Source of the DNA: UBA2227 sp036677505
GTDB taxonomy: Bacteria; Bacillota_I; Bacilli_A; Erysipelotrichales; Erysipelotrichaceae
Length of the DNA: 64,000 bases
Direction: 5' to 3'
NCBI GenBank assembly: GCA_036677505.1
Contig: JAVBWK010000035.1
Location: 67,065-131,064 of the forward strand
The notes below the pieces were generated by a model, which saw nothing but the letters and a program-made list of their open reading frames with translations, did no database searches and had not been told where the DNA came from. Shown here one piece after another: positions 6,732-16,249 of the stretch (positions within the stretch are counted from its first letter, which is position 1; each line of letters starts with the position of its first letter). Made by a program: the position numbers and the translations under genes.

Positions 6732-7659
6732 ATCGTTTTCCTTGCCAGGTATCCCTTTCTGCCATCTGTTTGTCTATATCATTGAGCACCGAAACTTTCC
6801 TGACAGTCCACATCGGCCCGATTAGATCATCTGCGACCGCATCTCCGGTCAGACGTTGAATGACGACATCCTGCGGCAGAAGTTCGAGCTGCCGTACCGT
6901 GATATCCACATATTCCTGTTTTGAAAGAATGGGAAAAGGTTCTTTGGCATATTGCCGACTCATCACGGTATCTTTGATGATGTGCAACATATGGATTTTG
7001 ATCGCAAAGGGCTTCATCTTAGCAACCCAGCGAATCGTATCGAGCATCATATCCTCGGTTTCATACGGAAGTCCGTTGATGATATGAAGTACGACGTTGA
7101 ATCCGGATTTGCGCAGAACTGCGAGTTTCTTTTCAATGTCTTCAATGTTCTCACGGCGGTTGATCCGCATTGCCGTCGAAGGATGAATCGTCTGGACACC
7201 GATTTCCAGAAACAGCGGTTTGAGTAAACTTTTGCTCTTGAGATACTCGATGATCTGATCATCCAGACAGTCTGCGCGTGTCGCAATGGCCACGGCGATG
7301 CAGGGATGATCATCAAAAAAAGGATCATAAATCGATTTCAGTGCTGCTAATGGTGCATAGGTGTTGGTATAGGCCTGAAAGTATGCGATACCTTTGGCCA
7401 TCGGCCATTTTCGTGCCATCATCGCAAATCCATTTTCATACTGTTTCAGTAAATCGTCCGTCCGGTCACCGGCATAATCACCGCTACCCGCCGGGGAACA
7501 GAAAGTACATCCGCCCAATCCGTTGATCCGGTGCGGACATGAAAAGCCCGCATCCAGCGGGACTTTAAACACCTTAGAGCCAAAGGTCATTTTCAGATAG
7601 TGATTCCATGTATAATAACGCTTATTATCATGGGAGTAGGGAAACGGATTCTTTTTCAT
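6709..7659 (-). CDS. YtqA-type radical SAM protein (TIGR01212 family)
   Basis: A 316-residue radical SAM protein. The cluster-binding cysteines lie in CPHRINGLGGCTFC (residues about 42-55), the spaced CX9CX2C form typical of TIGR01212/YtqA rather than CX3CX2C. FLEIGVQT and NGLPYETEDMM are further family motifs. It is downstream of the ceramidase-like gene with a 4-base overlap and upstream of mnmM. A role in tRNA modification or sulfur chemistry is suggested by linkage, but the substrate is unknown. Confidence 0.85.
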   Translation of the reverse strand: MKKNPFPYSHDNKRYYTWNHYLKMTFGSKVFKVPLDAGFSCPHRINGLGGCTFCSPAGSGDYAGDRTDDLLKQYENGFAMMARKWPMAKGIAYFQAYTNTYAPLAALKSIYDPFFDDHPCIAVAIATRADCLDDQIIEYLKSKSLLKPLFLEIGVQTIHPSTAMRINRRENIEDIEKKLAVLRKSGFNVVLHIINGLPYETEDMMLDTIRWVAKMKPFAIKIHMLHIIKDTVMSRQYAKEPFPILSKQEYVDITVRQLELLPQDVVIQRLTGDAVADDLIGPMWTVRKVSVLNDIDKQMAERDTWQGKRYDSEEYQ

Positions 7660-8822
7660 TTTATCTTCAGCAAATCAATCAGTTTCTGCTTGTGCTGATC
7701 ATCATATATCTCAAGTAACGTCTCGTAAGATGTGATTTCAAAATCGATATCACTCATATAACCGGCATATCCCTGGGAATATCCGATCAATATCCCGTTG
7801 ACCGGCAAATATCGGGTATAGGTGGAGAACAGTTCAAAGGGATGGAAGTATAGGGTTGATAATCCCAATGTGATCACATCAATTGTGATGTTTTGGGATA
7901 AAAGTTCCGGAAATTTCGCCCACTCGCTGATGACCGTTTTGGCATGTTCAAATTCTTGAATCTCGCGTTCGCTGGCCGGCAACGTTACCGAATACTCACT
8001 TGGATTTTTCAGATGACCATTCGCCACCCACTGATGACGAGTGTGTTTAAGATTGAGATCTCTGGCTTTGGAAGGGTGCTTCATCATACTGATCACGGAA
8101 TCAGCCAGTGCTTTGCCCATCCGGATGACTTCCTCATAGGTTTTGTCCTTGCGGGTAAACCGGGTACTGATGTCACCGGCCGGCCCCTGAAAAAACATAA
8201 AGAACTCCCCGGGATACTTCCGGTTGAGCGTTTCAAGGGTCACCCCGACATAATCTGAAGTAAAGTAAGGGGCTTGGGCATCCGTGATTGTCGGATGGCA
8301 GTTGTAAATGATAAAGTTCCCGATTCGCTGACTCTCAACGGTAAATCGCAGTAAATGCAGGATCACATAGTCATCCCCGCCGGCGCTGATACGGTTTCTG
8401 CCGATCAGGGTCTGATTCATCTGAAGATTGTCTGCCTTTACATGTCCTTCGCGGATTTTCATATTCATCAGCATGACCCGAATGCGAGACTGCACAAACT
8501 TAGCATAAGAGTCATTGGGTTTGATATGACCAAAAGCATGAGTAAGGGAAGGAGCATGATGGGTATGACTGCTGCTTAAAATCAACGTGACATCTTTACC
8601 CAGCACTTCCTGTACGGATTGTTCAAACAGCTTCTGAATGTGAGAGGATACCCCGAAACTGTCCAACGTGATAAAGCAAAATTTCTCTTGGTCTTCCAGA
8701 TAAAATGCCCGCGCGAAAAGATCGCCCTTAGTCGTCATGTTGGGGTTTTGACGTTGCATGTAACCGACGGGCGTCATCATCGTATTCGGATTGATACAAA
8801 TCGCGTTGTGTCCGTATTTCAT
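7656..8822 (-). CDS. Neutral/alkaline ceramidase-like hydrolase
   Basis: A 388-residue protein resembling the N-terminal catalytic domain of neutral/alkaline non-lysosomal ceramidases. Candidate metal and catalytic motifs are SSSHTHHAPS (about residues 83-92), YNCHPTITD (about 173-181), FQGPAGDIS (about 211-219) and GYSQGYAGYM near 347. There is no obvious signal peptide, unlike secreted ceramidases, so the substrate is probably something else inside the cell. It is the first gene of a three-gene minus-strand operon with the YtqA and MnmM genes (4-base overlap). Confidence 0.7.
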   Translation of the reverse strand: MKYGHNAICINPNTMMTPVGYMQRQNPNMTTKGDLFARAFYLEDQEKFCFITLDSFGVSSHIQKLFEQSVQEVLGKDVTLILSSSHTHHAPSLTHAFGHIKPNDSYAKFVQSRIRVMLMNMKIREGHVKADNLQMNQTLIGRNRISAGGDDYVILHLLRFTVESQRIGNFIIYNCHPTITDAQAPYFTSDYVGVTLETLNRKYPGEFFMFFQGPAGDISTRFTRKDKTYEEVIRMGKALADSVISMMKHPSKARDLNLKHTRHQWVANGHLKNPSEYSVTLPASEREIQEFEHAKTVISEWAKFPELLSQNITIDVITLGLSTLYFHPFELFSTYTRYLPVNGILIGYSQGYAGYMSDIDFEITSYETLLEIYDDQHKQKLIDLLKIK

Positions 8823-8929
8823 TGTTTATCCTCGCTCTTATTTTAACATAATCCGATAACATATGGGATAAATCGCGCTAAGACAAACTCTCATCGCCTG
8901 AATTTACGAGATCCCGCAAACGGTTCACA

Positions 8930-8958
8930 TTGACATCCATGATACTTTTCGGTATCAT
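8930..8958 (+). promoter_or_regulatory. Promoter of the leuS T-box leader
   Basis: TTGACA (8930-8935), 17-nt spacer, TATCAT (8953-8958). The predicted start is near 8965. Confidence 0.7.
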
Positions 8959-8964
8959 AATTGC

Positions 8965-9166
8965 ATAAGCTTTGATGAGGAACAGTAAGATGGTCAGCTT
9001 TCAAGAGAGTCGTTGTCCGGTGCAAAACGACAGGCGCCCCATCCCAACTCGCCTTTAAGCTGAATATGCAAAACATATTCCGTAGTTCGGCGTTAACGGT
9101 TTGAGTGCTGCAATGCAGTAACTAAGGTGGTACCGCGTATTGACGCCCTTAGAGGGGCGTTTTTTT
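8965..9166 (+). ncRNA. Leucine T-box riboswitch
   Basis: A tRNA-sensing leader upstream of leuS. The T-box sequence AAGGTGGTACCGCG is at 9124-9137. Stem I contains the AGAGAG motif (9004-9009). The specifier codon is probably CTC (9048-9050), in the context AA-CTC-GCC, matching leucine. The leader ends in the intrinsic terminator at 9142-9166, just before leuS. Uncharged tRNA-Leu would stabilise the antiterminator and allow leuS transcription, as in known T-box systems. Confidence 0.92.
9142..9166 (+). terminator. T-box terminator hairpin
   Basis: ACGCCCTT / AGGGGCGT stem (one G-U pair) followed by seven T residues, mutually exclusive with the T-box antiterminator. Confidence 0.85.
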
Positions 9167-9184
9167 ATGGAAAGGATGATTGGT

Positions 9185-11578
9185 ATGGCATTTGATCATA
9201 AGGCCATTGAGAAGAAATGGCAACAGATTTGGGAGGCGAATAAGACCTTCAAGACCGACACTTGGGATTTTTCGAAACCGAAGTACTACGTTCTCGACAT
9301 GTTTCCGTATCCCTCGGGCAACGGCCTTCATGTCGGTCATCCCGAAGGGTATACAGCAACCGATATCGTCGCGCGCAAGCGGCGCATGGAAGGGTACAAT
9401 GTGCTTCATCCGATGGGATGGGATGCTTTTGGCTTGCCGGCGGAGCAGTTTGCCCTAAATACCGGACATCATCCGGCCGGATTTACCAAAAAGAACATTG
9501 AAACCTTCAAGAGTCAGATCAAGGCCTTGGGCTTGTCCTATGACTGGGACCGGGAAATCTCGACGACCGATCCGGACTATTACAAGTGGACCCAATGGAT
9601 TTTCTTGCAGCTGTACAATCGCGGCTTGGCGTATGTGGATGAAATTCCGGTCAACTGGTGTCCGGAATTAGGTACGGTGTTAGCGAATGAAGAAGTCATC
9701 GACGGCAGGTCTGAACGCGGTAATTTTCCGGTTTTCCGGGTTCCGATGCGCCAGTGGGTCTTACGTATCACTCACTATGCCGAGCGGCTGTTGGATGATC
9801 TGGACTTGGTCGAATGGCCGACCTCAACCAAAGAAATGCAGATCAACTGGATCGGCAAATCGGTCGGAGCCCATGTGATTTTCAAAGTTGACGGACATGA
9901 CAAAGAGTTTACCGTGTTTACGACGCGCAGCGACACCTTGTTTGGGGCAACGTACTGCGTCTTGGCTCCGGAGCATCCCTTTGTCAAAGAGATTACGACG
10001 GTTGAACATAAAGAAGAAGTCGAACGGTATATCGAATCCATCAAAACGAAATCCGATTTGGAGCGTACCGAATTGAATAAAGACAAATCCGGTGTATTTA
10101 CCGGAGCCTATGCCATCAATCCGGTCAACGGGAAGAAAGTCCCGATTTGGATTGCGGATTATGTCTTGGCAGCGTATGGTACCGGTGCGATCATGGCCGT
10201 TCCCGGACATGATGTGCGTGATTGGGAGTTTGCCAAAAAGTTCGGGTTGGATATCATCCCGGTACTTGAAGGCGGAAACATCGAAGAAGCCGCCTACATC
10301 GGTGATGGAATCCACATCAACTCCGGATTTATCAACGGAATGAATAAGGAAGATGCAATCGCGACGATGAACGCCTGGCTCAAAGAGCACGGGGTCGGAG
10401 AAGCGAAGACCACCTATAAGTTGAGAGACTGGCTGTTTTCACGTCAGCGCTATTGGGGTGAACCGATTCCGATCATCCTGATGGAAGACGGCACCCAGCG
10501 GACCGTCGATATCAGCGAACTGCCCTTAGAACTGCCCGAAACGGACAATTACCGTCCCTCAGACAACGGTGAATCACCGTTGTCACATGCGACGCAGTGG
10601 CTGGAAGTCGAAATCGATGGAATCAAAGGTCGCCGGGAAACCAATACGATGCCTCAGTGGGCGGGATCGTGCTGGTATTATCTGCGTTACATCGATCCGA
10701 GAAATGCGGATGCCATCGGTGCAAAAGAGCTGCTCGATCACTGGCTGCCAGTCGATTTGTATGTCGGCGGAGCTGAGCATGCGGTGTTGCACTTACTGTA
10801 TGCCCGATTCTGGCACAAAGTGTTGTATGATATCGGTGTCGTCAGCACACCGGAACCGTTTAAACGCCTGTTTCATCAGGGCATGATTTTGGGTGAAAAC
10901 GGCGAGAAGATGAGTAAATCCCGCGGTAACGTCTTAAATCCGGATGATTACCTTCAAAGTCACGGTGCCGACACCCTGCGCGTCTATGAAATGTTTATGG
11001 GACCTCTGGAAGCGGCACTGCCTTGGAGCGATACCGGGATGGACGGTACGCGCCGATGGCTGGACCGGGTGTGGCGTCTGTTTACGGAGTATGACAAACT
11101 TTCGGATCAAAATGACGGATCTTTGGATAAGGTATATCATCAGACGGTCAAGAAAGTCAGCAACGATATCGAGAATTTACGTTTAAACACGGCGATTTCT
11201 CAGATGATGATTTTCATCAATGAGTGCTACCGTGTCGATGCGATTTATCGTCCGTACGCGGAAGGGTTTGTACAGCTGTTCAGCTGTTTTGCGCCGCATC
11301 TGGGCGAGGAATTATGGCAGCGGCTGACAAAGAAAGAAACGATTGCTTATCAGCCGTGGCCGGTGTATGATGAGAATATGCTGATCGATGATGAGATAGA
11401 GATCGTCATTCAGGTCAACGGAAAAATCCGCGGTAAGATGTGGGTCGCAATGGACACGGATGAGCAACAGCTTCAAAACCTGGCCGTTGAAGTGGACACC
11501 GTTAAAATCCATCTTGAAGGCAAGCCGATTCGCAAACTGATTGCGATTAAAAACAAAATCGTCAATATTGTCGTATAG
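9185..11578 (+). CDS. leuS: Leucyl-tRNA synthetase
   Basis: A 797-residue class I aminoacyl-tRNA synthetase that charges tRNA-Leu. The HIGH-type motif is in PYPSGNGLHVGHPEGY (about residues 39-54), the WNP-style NWCPELGTVLANEEV segment follows near 160, the editing domain holds TTRSDTLFG, and the KMSKS loop is in GEKMSKSRGNV near 570. ATG 9185 starts the conserved MAFDHKAIEKKWQQ segment after AAAGGA; ATG 9167 is an upstream alternative. Expression should follow leucine charging through the T-box. Confidence 0.97.
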   Translation: MAFDHKAIEKKWQQIWEANKTFKTDTWDFSKPKYYVLDMFPYPSGNGLHVGHPEGYTATDIVARKRRMEGYNVLHPMGWDAFGLPAEQFALNTGHHPAGFTKKNIETFKSQIKALGLSYDWDREISTTDPDYYKWTQWIFLQLYNRGLAYVDEIPVNWCPELGTVLANEEVIDGRSERGNFPVFRVPMRQWVLRITHYAERLLDDLDLVEWPTSTKEMQINWIGKSVGAHVIFKVDGHDKEFTVFTTRSDTLFGATYCVLAPEHPFVKEITTVEHKEEVERYIESIKTKSDLERTELNKDKSGVFTGAYAINPVNGKKVPIWIADYVLAAYGTGAIMAVPGHDVRDWEFAKKFGLDIIPVLEGGNIEEAAYIGDGIHINSGFINGMNKEDAIATMNAWLKEHGVGEAKTTYKLRDWLFSRQRYWGEPIPIILMEDGTQRTVDISELPLELPETDNYRPSDNGESPLSHATQWLEVEIDGIKGRRETNTMPQWAGSCWYYLRYIDPRNADAIGAKELLDHWLPVDLYVGGAEHAVLHLLYARFWHKVLYDIGVVSTPEPFKRLFHQGMILGENGEKMSKSRGNVLNPDDYLQSHGADTLRVYEMFMGPLEAALPWSDTGMDGTRRWLDRVWRLFTEYDKLSDQNDGSLDKVYHQTVKKVSNDIENLRLNTAISQMMIFINECYRVDAIYRPYAEGFVQLFSCFAPHLGEELWQRLTKKETIAYQPWPVYDENMLIDDEIEIVIQVNGKIRGKMWVAMDTDEQQLQNLAVEVDTVKIHLEGKPIRKLIAIKNKIVNIVV

Positions 11579-11602
11579 TACCCCTATGGGGTACTCTTTT
11601 TT
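11577..11602 (+). terminator. leuS terminator
   Basis: AGTACCCC-TAT-GGGGTACT followed by CTTTTTTT. The stem begins on the last two bases of the leuS TAG. Confidence 0.9.
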
Positions 11603-11625
11603 TCGGTTCTTTCCTCATCTTTTCA

Positions 11626-11654
11626 TTGTAAAAGTGTTATTGAACTGAGATAAT
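11626..11654 (+). promoter_or_regulatory. Promoter of the two-component operon
   Basis: TTGTAA (11626-11631), 17-nt spacer, GATAAT (11649-11654). Confidence 0.55.
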
Positions 11655-11681
11655 CGAGATGTGGGTGTAGAAAGAGGTCGT

Positions 11682-13388
11682 ATGAATTTTGAGATCCTTC
11701 ACGGATTGATGGACAATGTGGCACTGTTGTTTTTGTTATCGGTCATCTATGAACTCAATATTTTAGGCAATCTCAAGCGCTTTAAATCGCTGCGATATTA
11801 TGTTCAGGGATTGATGGTTGGCGGGATCGGCATGATCATCATGTCCTTTCCCTTTACTTTGGAAAGCGGCTTGATTTTTGATACCCGTTCCATTTTGGTG
11901 GGGGCAGCCGCCCTGGTTTTTTCGACACCGTCGGTCATCGTTGCGACTCTGGTTTTGATCGCTTATCGCATATTTATCGGCGGCATCGGGATGATGACCG
12001 GTATTTTGGTCGTATCTTCGACTGCGCTGATCGGTATTTTATGGAAGAAGCATGTATTACAAAACACAACCATCCCGCGATGGCTGTCCATCTTCCTTTT
12101 TGGTGTCACGATTCACGCCGTCATGATCATGTGCTTCTTTGCGATGCCTTATCCCAATGCAATCAATGCTGTCCGTCAGTTGGGTGTTTTGGTAATGACT
12201 CTGTATCCGATATCCACGACATTGCTGGGCAGCCTTTTGTTTTTACAGAAAGACCGGGAAGAGGACAAAGCAAAACTGATGGCTACCGAAGAAAAATACC
12301 GGAACCTTTTTAATAATCATCACACGGTCATGCTGATTGTCGAACCTGTATCCGGAAACATCATCGATGTCAATCCGGCTGCGGAAAAGTTCTACGGCTA
12401 CACTCACGATACAATGATAAAAATGAATATATCGGATATCCATACATTGAGCAAGGAAGAACTTGCGAAAAAAATTAAAGCAGCCAGGCAGAACCTGAGT
12501 AACCGTTTTGAGTTTGTCCATCGGACATCCGAAGGCAGGCTGGTGGATGTCGAAGTATTCAGCGGACCGATTCAAATTGAAGAAAAACCGTATTTATACT
12601 CAATCGTTACGGATGTCACCCAGAAGAAAAAGCTTGAAATAGCTACACGGGAAATGGAAGCGAAAATTCATCAGCAGCAGCGGCTGGAGTCCATCGGTAC
12701 GTTGGCTGGCGGGGTGGCTCATGAAATCAACAATCCGATCAACGGGATCATGAACTTTGCACAGCTGATCAAAGAGGACAGTCCGGACAATACCGACATT
12801 TATTTATACAGCGATATGATCATCCGGGAATCCCAGCGGATCTCCGAAATCGTAAAAAGTCTGCTACAGTTTTCCCGATATGATAAAGTCATCCACAGCT
12901 TTTCGGATATCTCCGATATCATTTTTAATACACTGTCATTAGTCAACGTTACTTTCCGCCGGGATCAGATTGCCATCGTTGTGGATGTTGCGGAGGGGCT
13001 GCCCAAAGTCCGCTGTCGCAGCCAGCAGATCCAGCAGGTACTGATGAACCTTCTGACCAATGCCCGGGATGCTTTGAATGATAAATATCCGCAGTTTAAT
13101 GAGAATAAGATCATTGAATTGAGTGTTTTCATGGAGGAAATTGAGAATACTCCGCATGTTGTGATTCAGGTCAAAGATCATGGCAACGGGATTCATCCTT
13201 CGGTGATCAACCGGATTTTCGAACCTTTTTTCTCGACCAAACCCAAGGACAAGGGGACCGGCTTGGGTCTTTCCATCAGTTTTGGGATCATCAAAGATCA
13301 TCACGGAATCTTTGATGTCAAAAGTGAGGAAGGGGAGTATACGTGTTTTGAAGTAAAACTGCCCATCGAAGGTAAGGAGGCTGTATGA
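11682..13388 (+). CDS. Sensor histidine kinase with 5TM-LYT and PAS domains
   Basis: A 568-residue membrane histidine kinase. Residues 1-190 form the 5TMR-LYT receptor domain (GLIFDTRSILVG and YRIFIGGIGMMTG are typical of LytS-like sensors). A PAS domain spans about 200-315, followed by a HisKA domain with the phospho-acceptor His347 in GGVAHEINNPINGI. The N box is MNLLTNARDAL and the G boxes are KDHGNGI and KGTGLGLSI. Start ATG 11682 lies after AGAGG; the upstream GTG at 11661 lacks a good site. It overlaps the response regulator by 4 bases, its probable partner. The signal is unknown. Confidence 0.9.
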   Translation: MNFEILHGLMDNVALLFLLSVIYELNILGNLKRFKSLRYYVQGLMVGGIGMIIMSFPFTLESGLIFDTRSILVGAAALVFSTPSVIVATLVLIAYRIFIGGIGMMTGILVVSSTALIGILWKKHVLQNTTIPRWLSIFLFGVTIHAVMIMCFFAMPYPNAINAVRQLGVLVMTLYPISTTLLGSLLFLQKDREEDKAKLMATEEKYRNLFNNHHTVMLIVEPVSGNIIDVNPAAEKFYGYTHDTMIKMNISDIHTLSKEELAKKIKAARQNLSNRFEFVHRTSEGRLVDVEVFSGPIQIEEKPYLYSIVTDVTQKKKLEIATREMEAKIHQQQRLESIGTLAGGVAHEINNPINGIMNFAQLIKEDSPDNTDIYLYSDMIIRESQRISEIVKSLLQFSRYDKVIHSFSDISDIIFNTLSLVNVTFRRDQIAIVVDVAEGLPKVRCRSQQIQQVLMNLLTNARDALNDKYPQFNENKIIELSVFMEEIENTPHVVIQVKDHGNGIHPSVINRIFEPFFSTKPKDKGTGLGLSISFGIIKDHHGIFDVKSEEGEYTCFEVKLPIEGKEAV

Positions 13389-14443
13389 GTAAAATACTGA
13401 TCGTCGATGACGAATTAAGCATGCGGATGACCTTAAGTGAATTTATCCGCCGCGAAGGACTGGCATGTGATGTTGCGGCCAACGCCATGGAAGCACTGAA
13501 ACTGTTTAAGCAACAGCCCTATGATGTTGTCATTACTGATATCATGATGCCGCGCATGACCGGAATCGAACTGATGGAAAAGATCCGCGACATGGATACC
13601 GAATGCAAAATCATTATTCTGACCGGGGAACCGACGGTGGAAACGGCCATTAAGGCCGTTCAGTCCCAGGCCAATGATTATCTGGCCAAGCCGGTATTGA
13701 GAGATGAGTTCGTTCACGTCGTCCGGCGAAATCTTGAGCATAAACAGCTGGCGGATGAGCAGAAGCGGCTGATCAAAGAGAATGAGCGTTATCAGCGTCA
13801 TTTAGAAGAGATGGTGATTCAACGCACTCATGCACTGGCGAAGTCCATGAGTTCAACCATTACCCTGATCTCACAAATTGTCGAGTATCGCGATCCGTAT
13901 ACCGCCGGACATCAGCGCCGGGTCGGTAACTGCTCCGCGAAAATCGCAGAGTGGATGGGTCTGGGTCAGGAAATCATCGACAGCGTGCGGGTCATCGGCT
14001 ACATTCATGATATCGGTAAAATTGTCGTTCCCAGCGAAATCCTGTCAAAACCGGGCAGACTGACTCAGCCGGAGTTTTCATTACTGCAATCACACAGTCA
14101 GGCCGGCTATGAAATGCTCAGTGATGTCAATCTGCCGCCAATCATTGCGGAAGCCATTTATCAGCATCATGAGCGAATCGATGGCAGCGGCTATCCGCGC
14201 AAATTAAAAGGAGACCAAATCTCCTTACAGGCGCACATTCTGATGGTGGCGGATGTCGTGGAAGCGATGACGTCGCATCGGCCGTATCGGCCGTCACTGG
14301 GATTGGATGTAGCACTAAAAGAAATTGAACAAAATGCCGGCATCAAGTTTGATGCCGCAGTTTCCAAGGCATGTCTTGAACTCTTTCATATCGGTAAGTA
14401 CACCTTTGATGATCAGCTGTATGAAGTTGTGATGCCCTTATAG
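13385..14443 (+). CDS. Response regulator with HD-GYP domain
   Basis: A 352-residue regulator: receiver domain (residues 1-120, acidic pocket D8-D9, phospho-acceptor D52 in ITDIMMP, K near 101), a coiled linker, and an HD-GYP domain. The latter has HQRR, the YIHDIGK metal-binding HD, and HHERIDGSGYP. HD-GYP proteins hydrolyse cyclic di-GMP, so the pair probably couples an envelope signal to second-messenger turnover. No GGDEF gene is in the window. ATGA overlap with the kinase shows translational coupling. Confidence 0.92.
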   Translation: MSKILIVDDELSMRMTLSEFIRREGLACDVAANAMEALKLFKQQPYDVVITDIMMPRMTGIELMEKIRDMDTECKIIILTGEPTVETAIKAVQSQANDYLAKPVLRDEFVHVVRRNLEHKQLADEQKRLIKENERYQRHLEEMVIQRTHALAKSMSSTITLISQIVEYRDPYTAGHQRRVGNCSAKIAEWMGLGQEIIDSVRVIGYIHDIGKIVVPSEILSKPGRLTQPEFSLLQSHSQAGYEMLSDVNLPPIIAEAIYQHHERIDGSGYPRKLKGDQISLQAHILMVADVVEAMTSHRPYRPSLGLDVALKEIEQNAGIKFDAAVSKACLELFHIGKYTFDDQLYEVVMPL

Positions 14444-14446
14444 CGG

Positions 14447-15301
14447 TCAATCCTCTTCTTCAACGTCTCTTTCGGCAATTTTGACATACTGACTCAGCTT
14501 CTTATTTCGTCGCTGATCCAGAATGTTGTTAAGTTCGGCTCCGAGGATGATGATCATACCGGTAAAAAACAGCCACATCATCAAAGCGATGATGGCTCCC
14601 AGCGGTCCATAGACGATACTGTAATTGGCATAATTATTGACATAGATGGAAAACAGCAGAGAAATGACCATCCAGCCGATCAGCGCAAAGACGGCTCCGG
14701 GCCAGACGCTCTGCTTTTTGTAAGGCGTAAAAGGGATGACTTTATACAGCAACGCCAGAGTCGCGGTGATGATCGCAGCCGTGAGGAGCCAACGCACATT
14801 AGTCCACAGCACGATGATTGTATCCGATATCGGAATATACTCAGAAACAAATGTCAGAAAGCTGCGTCCCAGCACCGGTAATATCAAGGAAGATGTCAAT
14901 GCGATTCCGATCAGAAAGGTGAAAAACAAGGACCATAGTTTGGTTAGGATGAAATGCCGGTGACTGCGCTGATTATAAGCGGTATGAATGGAATGAATCA
15001 ACGAGGTTACCGCAATGGACGCTGAATAAACGGTAGCAAGTAAACTGAAAGAAATCAGTCCGGTTGATGTCGATGAAATCGATGTGACATAACCAAAAAG
15101 GATATCAAGGGCAGCCTGCGGGATCAGGTCTTCAAGAGAAGCAACCAGATCGAGCAGCTGCAAATCAAAGGTACCTAAAATGGCGTTGAGAAAAATGAGC
15201 AACGGGAAAAGTGCCAACAGGAAAAAGAAGGCCAGCGTGCCGCTGATCAGATGCAACCGATGTCGGTCATAGCGACGGATCAGTTCTTTTATGATGTCCA
15301 A
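14447..15301 (-). CDS. YihY/BrkB family membrane protein
   Basis: A 284-residue integral membrane protein of the YihY (formerly called ribonuclease BN) family, with about six transmembrane helices and the N-terminal HLISGTLAFFFLLALFPLLIFL segment. The C-terminal GPLGAIIALMMWLFFTGMIIILGAELN is the family signature. The start appears to be TTG at 15301 with AGGTGAT before it; that site overlaps the stop of the upstream phosphoesterase gene, implying coupling. Function unknown; roles in envelope physiology are reported for relatives. Confidence 0.88.
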   Translation of the reverse strand: MDIIKELIRRYDRHRLHLISGTLAFFFLLALFPLLIFLNAILGTFDLQLLDLVASLEDLIPQAALDILFGYVTSISSTSTGLISFSLLATVYSASIAVTSLIHSIHTAYNQRSHRHFILTKLWSLFFTFLIGIALTSSLILPVLGRSFLTFVSEYIPISDTIIVLWTNVRWLLTAAIITATLALLYKVIPFTPYKKQSVWPGAVFALIGWMVISLLFSIYVNNYANYSIVYGPLGAIIALMMWLFFTGMIIILGAELNNILDQRRNKKLSQYVKIAERDVEEED

Positions 15302-15305
15302 GCCA

Positions 15306-16163
15306 TCACCTTCCTGAACTCAGTGTAAACAAATGGATTTGCGGATCTGCAAACAGACGGATATCCCAACGGGTCGTCCCGACGCCATTGGAAATATCCA
15401 ACCGGATCTCGTTGACCATATGCTTTCCGGAAACGTAATTACGGGCATAGGGTACCGTGTATAATTCATTGAATATCGGCAGGCGGATCTGACCGCCGTG
15501 ACTGTGTCCTGCTAAAACCCAGTCTGTTGATACAGGCAGACTGTCAATAATATCCGGCGTATGGGAAAGGGTTATGATAAACTCGTCTTGAGAAGTCCCT
15601 TGATAAGAAAGTTCGACATCCGGATTGCCCAACAGCTGACTGTCAAGACCAATCAGACGGATATAAGCTTCACCTTTATTATAAATCGGAATATTCTGAT
15701 TGACTAGCAGTTCGAAACCGGAGGCATTGAGTACATTGGCAGTCATCTGTTTGGTACGCGGTGATTCCAGATCGTGATTACCCAATACCGCATATTTGCC
15801 TAAGGGTGCCTGAATCGATGATAACAGGGAAATGAGCTCATTCTGTATATCGGTGGTCGGATACTCGACGGAGGGATGATCAAAGAGATCACCGCCGAAA
15901 AGTACGATATCAGGATCGAGACTGTTGATGCGGGTCACAATCACATTGAGCCGCTCACGGTCCATAAATTTGTTATAGTGCACATCAGAGAAAAAGAGGA
16001 CTTTGATGTTTTCAAACGAGTCGGGAATCAGCGGATCGCTGATTGTTTCGATATCGACGGATAATCGGCGGACTCCCCACACGGTCATTTCAAATATTAA
16101 TACGGTCAATAGGGTCAAGCTGATCAAAGCGAAGGTCAGCCGACGTACGAGTTTCATTTTCAT
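15306..16163 (-). CDS. Membrane-anchored metallophosphoesterase (YkuE-like)
   Basis: A 285-residue calcineurin-like phosphoesterase. Residues 1-30 form an N-terminal transmembrane anchor. The metal-binding motifs run in order: FFSDVHYN (about residues 56-63), GGDLFDHP (about 89), GNHDLES (about 126) and GHSHGGQIRLP near 221. YkuE-type enzymes act at the membrane face. Start ATG has AGGTGA in front. It is the first gene of a two-gene operon with the YihY protein. Confidence 0.9.
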   Translation of the reverse strand: MKMKLVRRLTFALISLTLLTVLIFEMTVWGVRRLSVDIETISDPLIPDSFENIKVLFFSDVHYNKFMDRERLNVIVTRINSLDPDIVLFGGDLFDHPSVEYPTTDIQNELISLLSSIQAPLGKYAVLGNHDLESPRTKQMTANVLNASGFELLVNQNIPIYNKGEAYIRLIGLDSQLLGNPDVELSYQGTSQDEFIITLSHTPDIIDSLPVSTDWVLAGHSHGGQIRLPIFNELYTVPYARNYVSGKHMVNEIRLDISNGVGTTRWDIRLFADPQIHLFTLSSGR

Positions 16164-16249
16164 ATCTTCACCTGCACCGTCATTTTACCACAATTATTCG
16201 CTCAAGTTATGAAAATTGGTTATAATGATACTGAAAGTGAGGGATACTT

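Noticed and set aside
8891..9076. 61-codon ORF on the minus strand
   Set aside because: It is antisense to the leuS T-box promoter and stem I, whose conserved RNA features explain the sequence.
10000..11300. Long antisense ORFs across leuS and other conserved genes
   Set aside because: They mirror codon bias of the real gene, lack ribosome sites and show no protein-family features.
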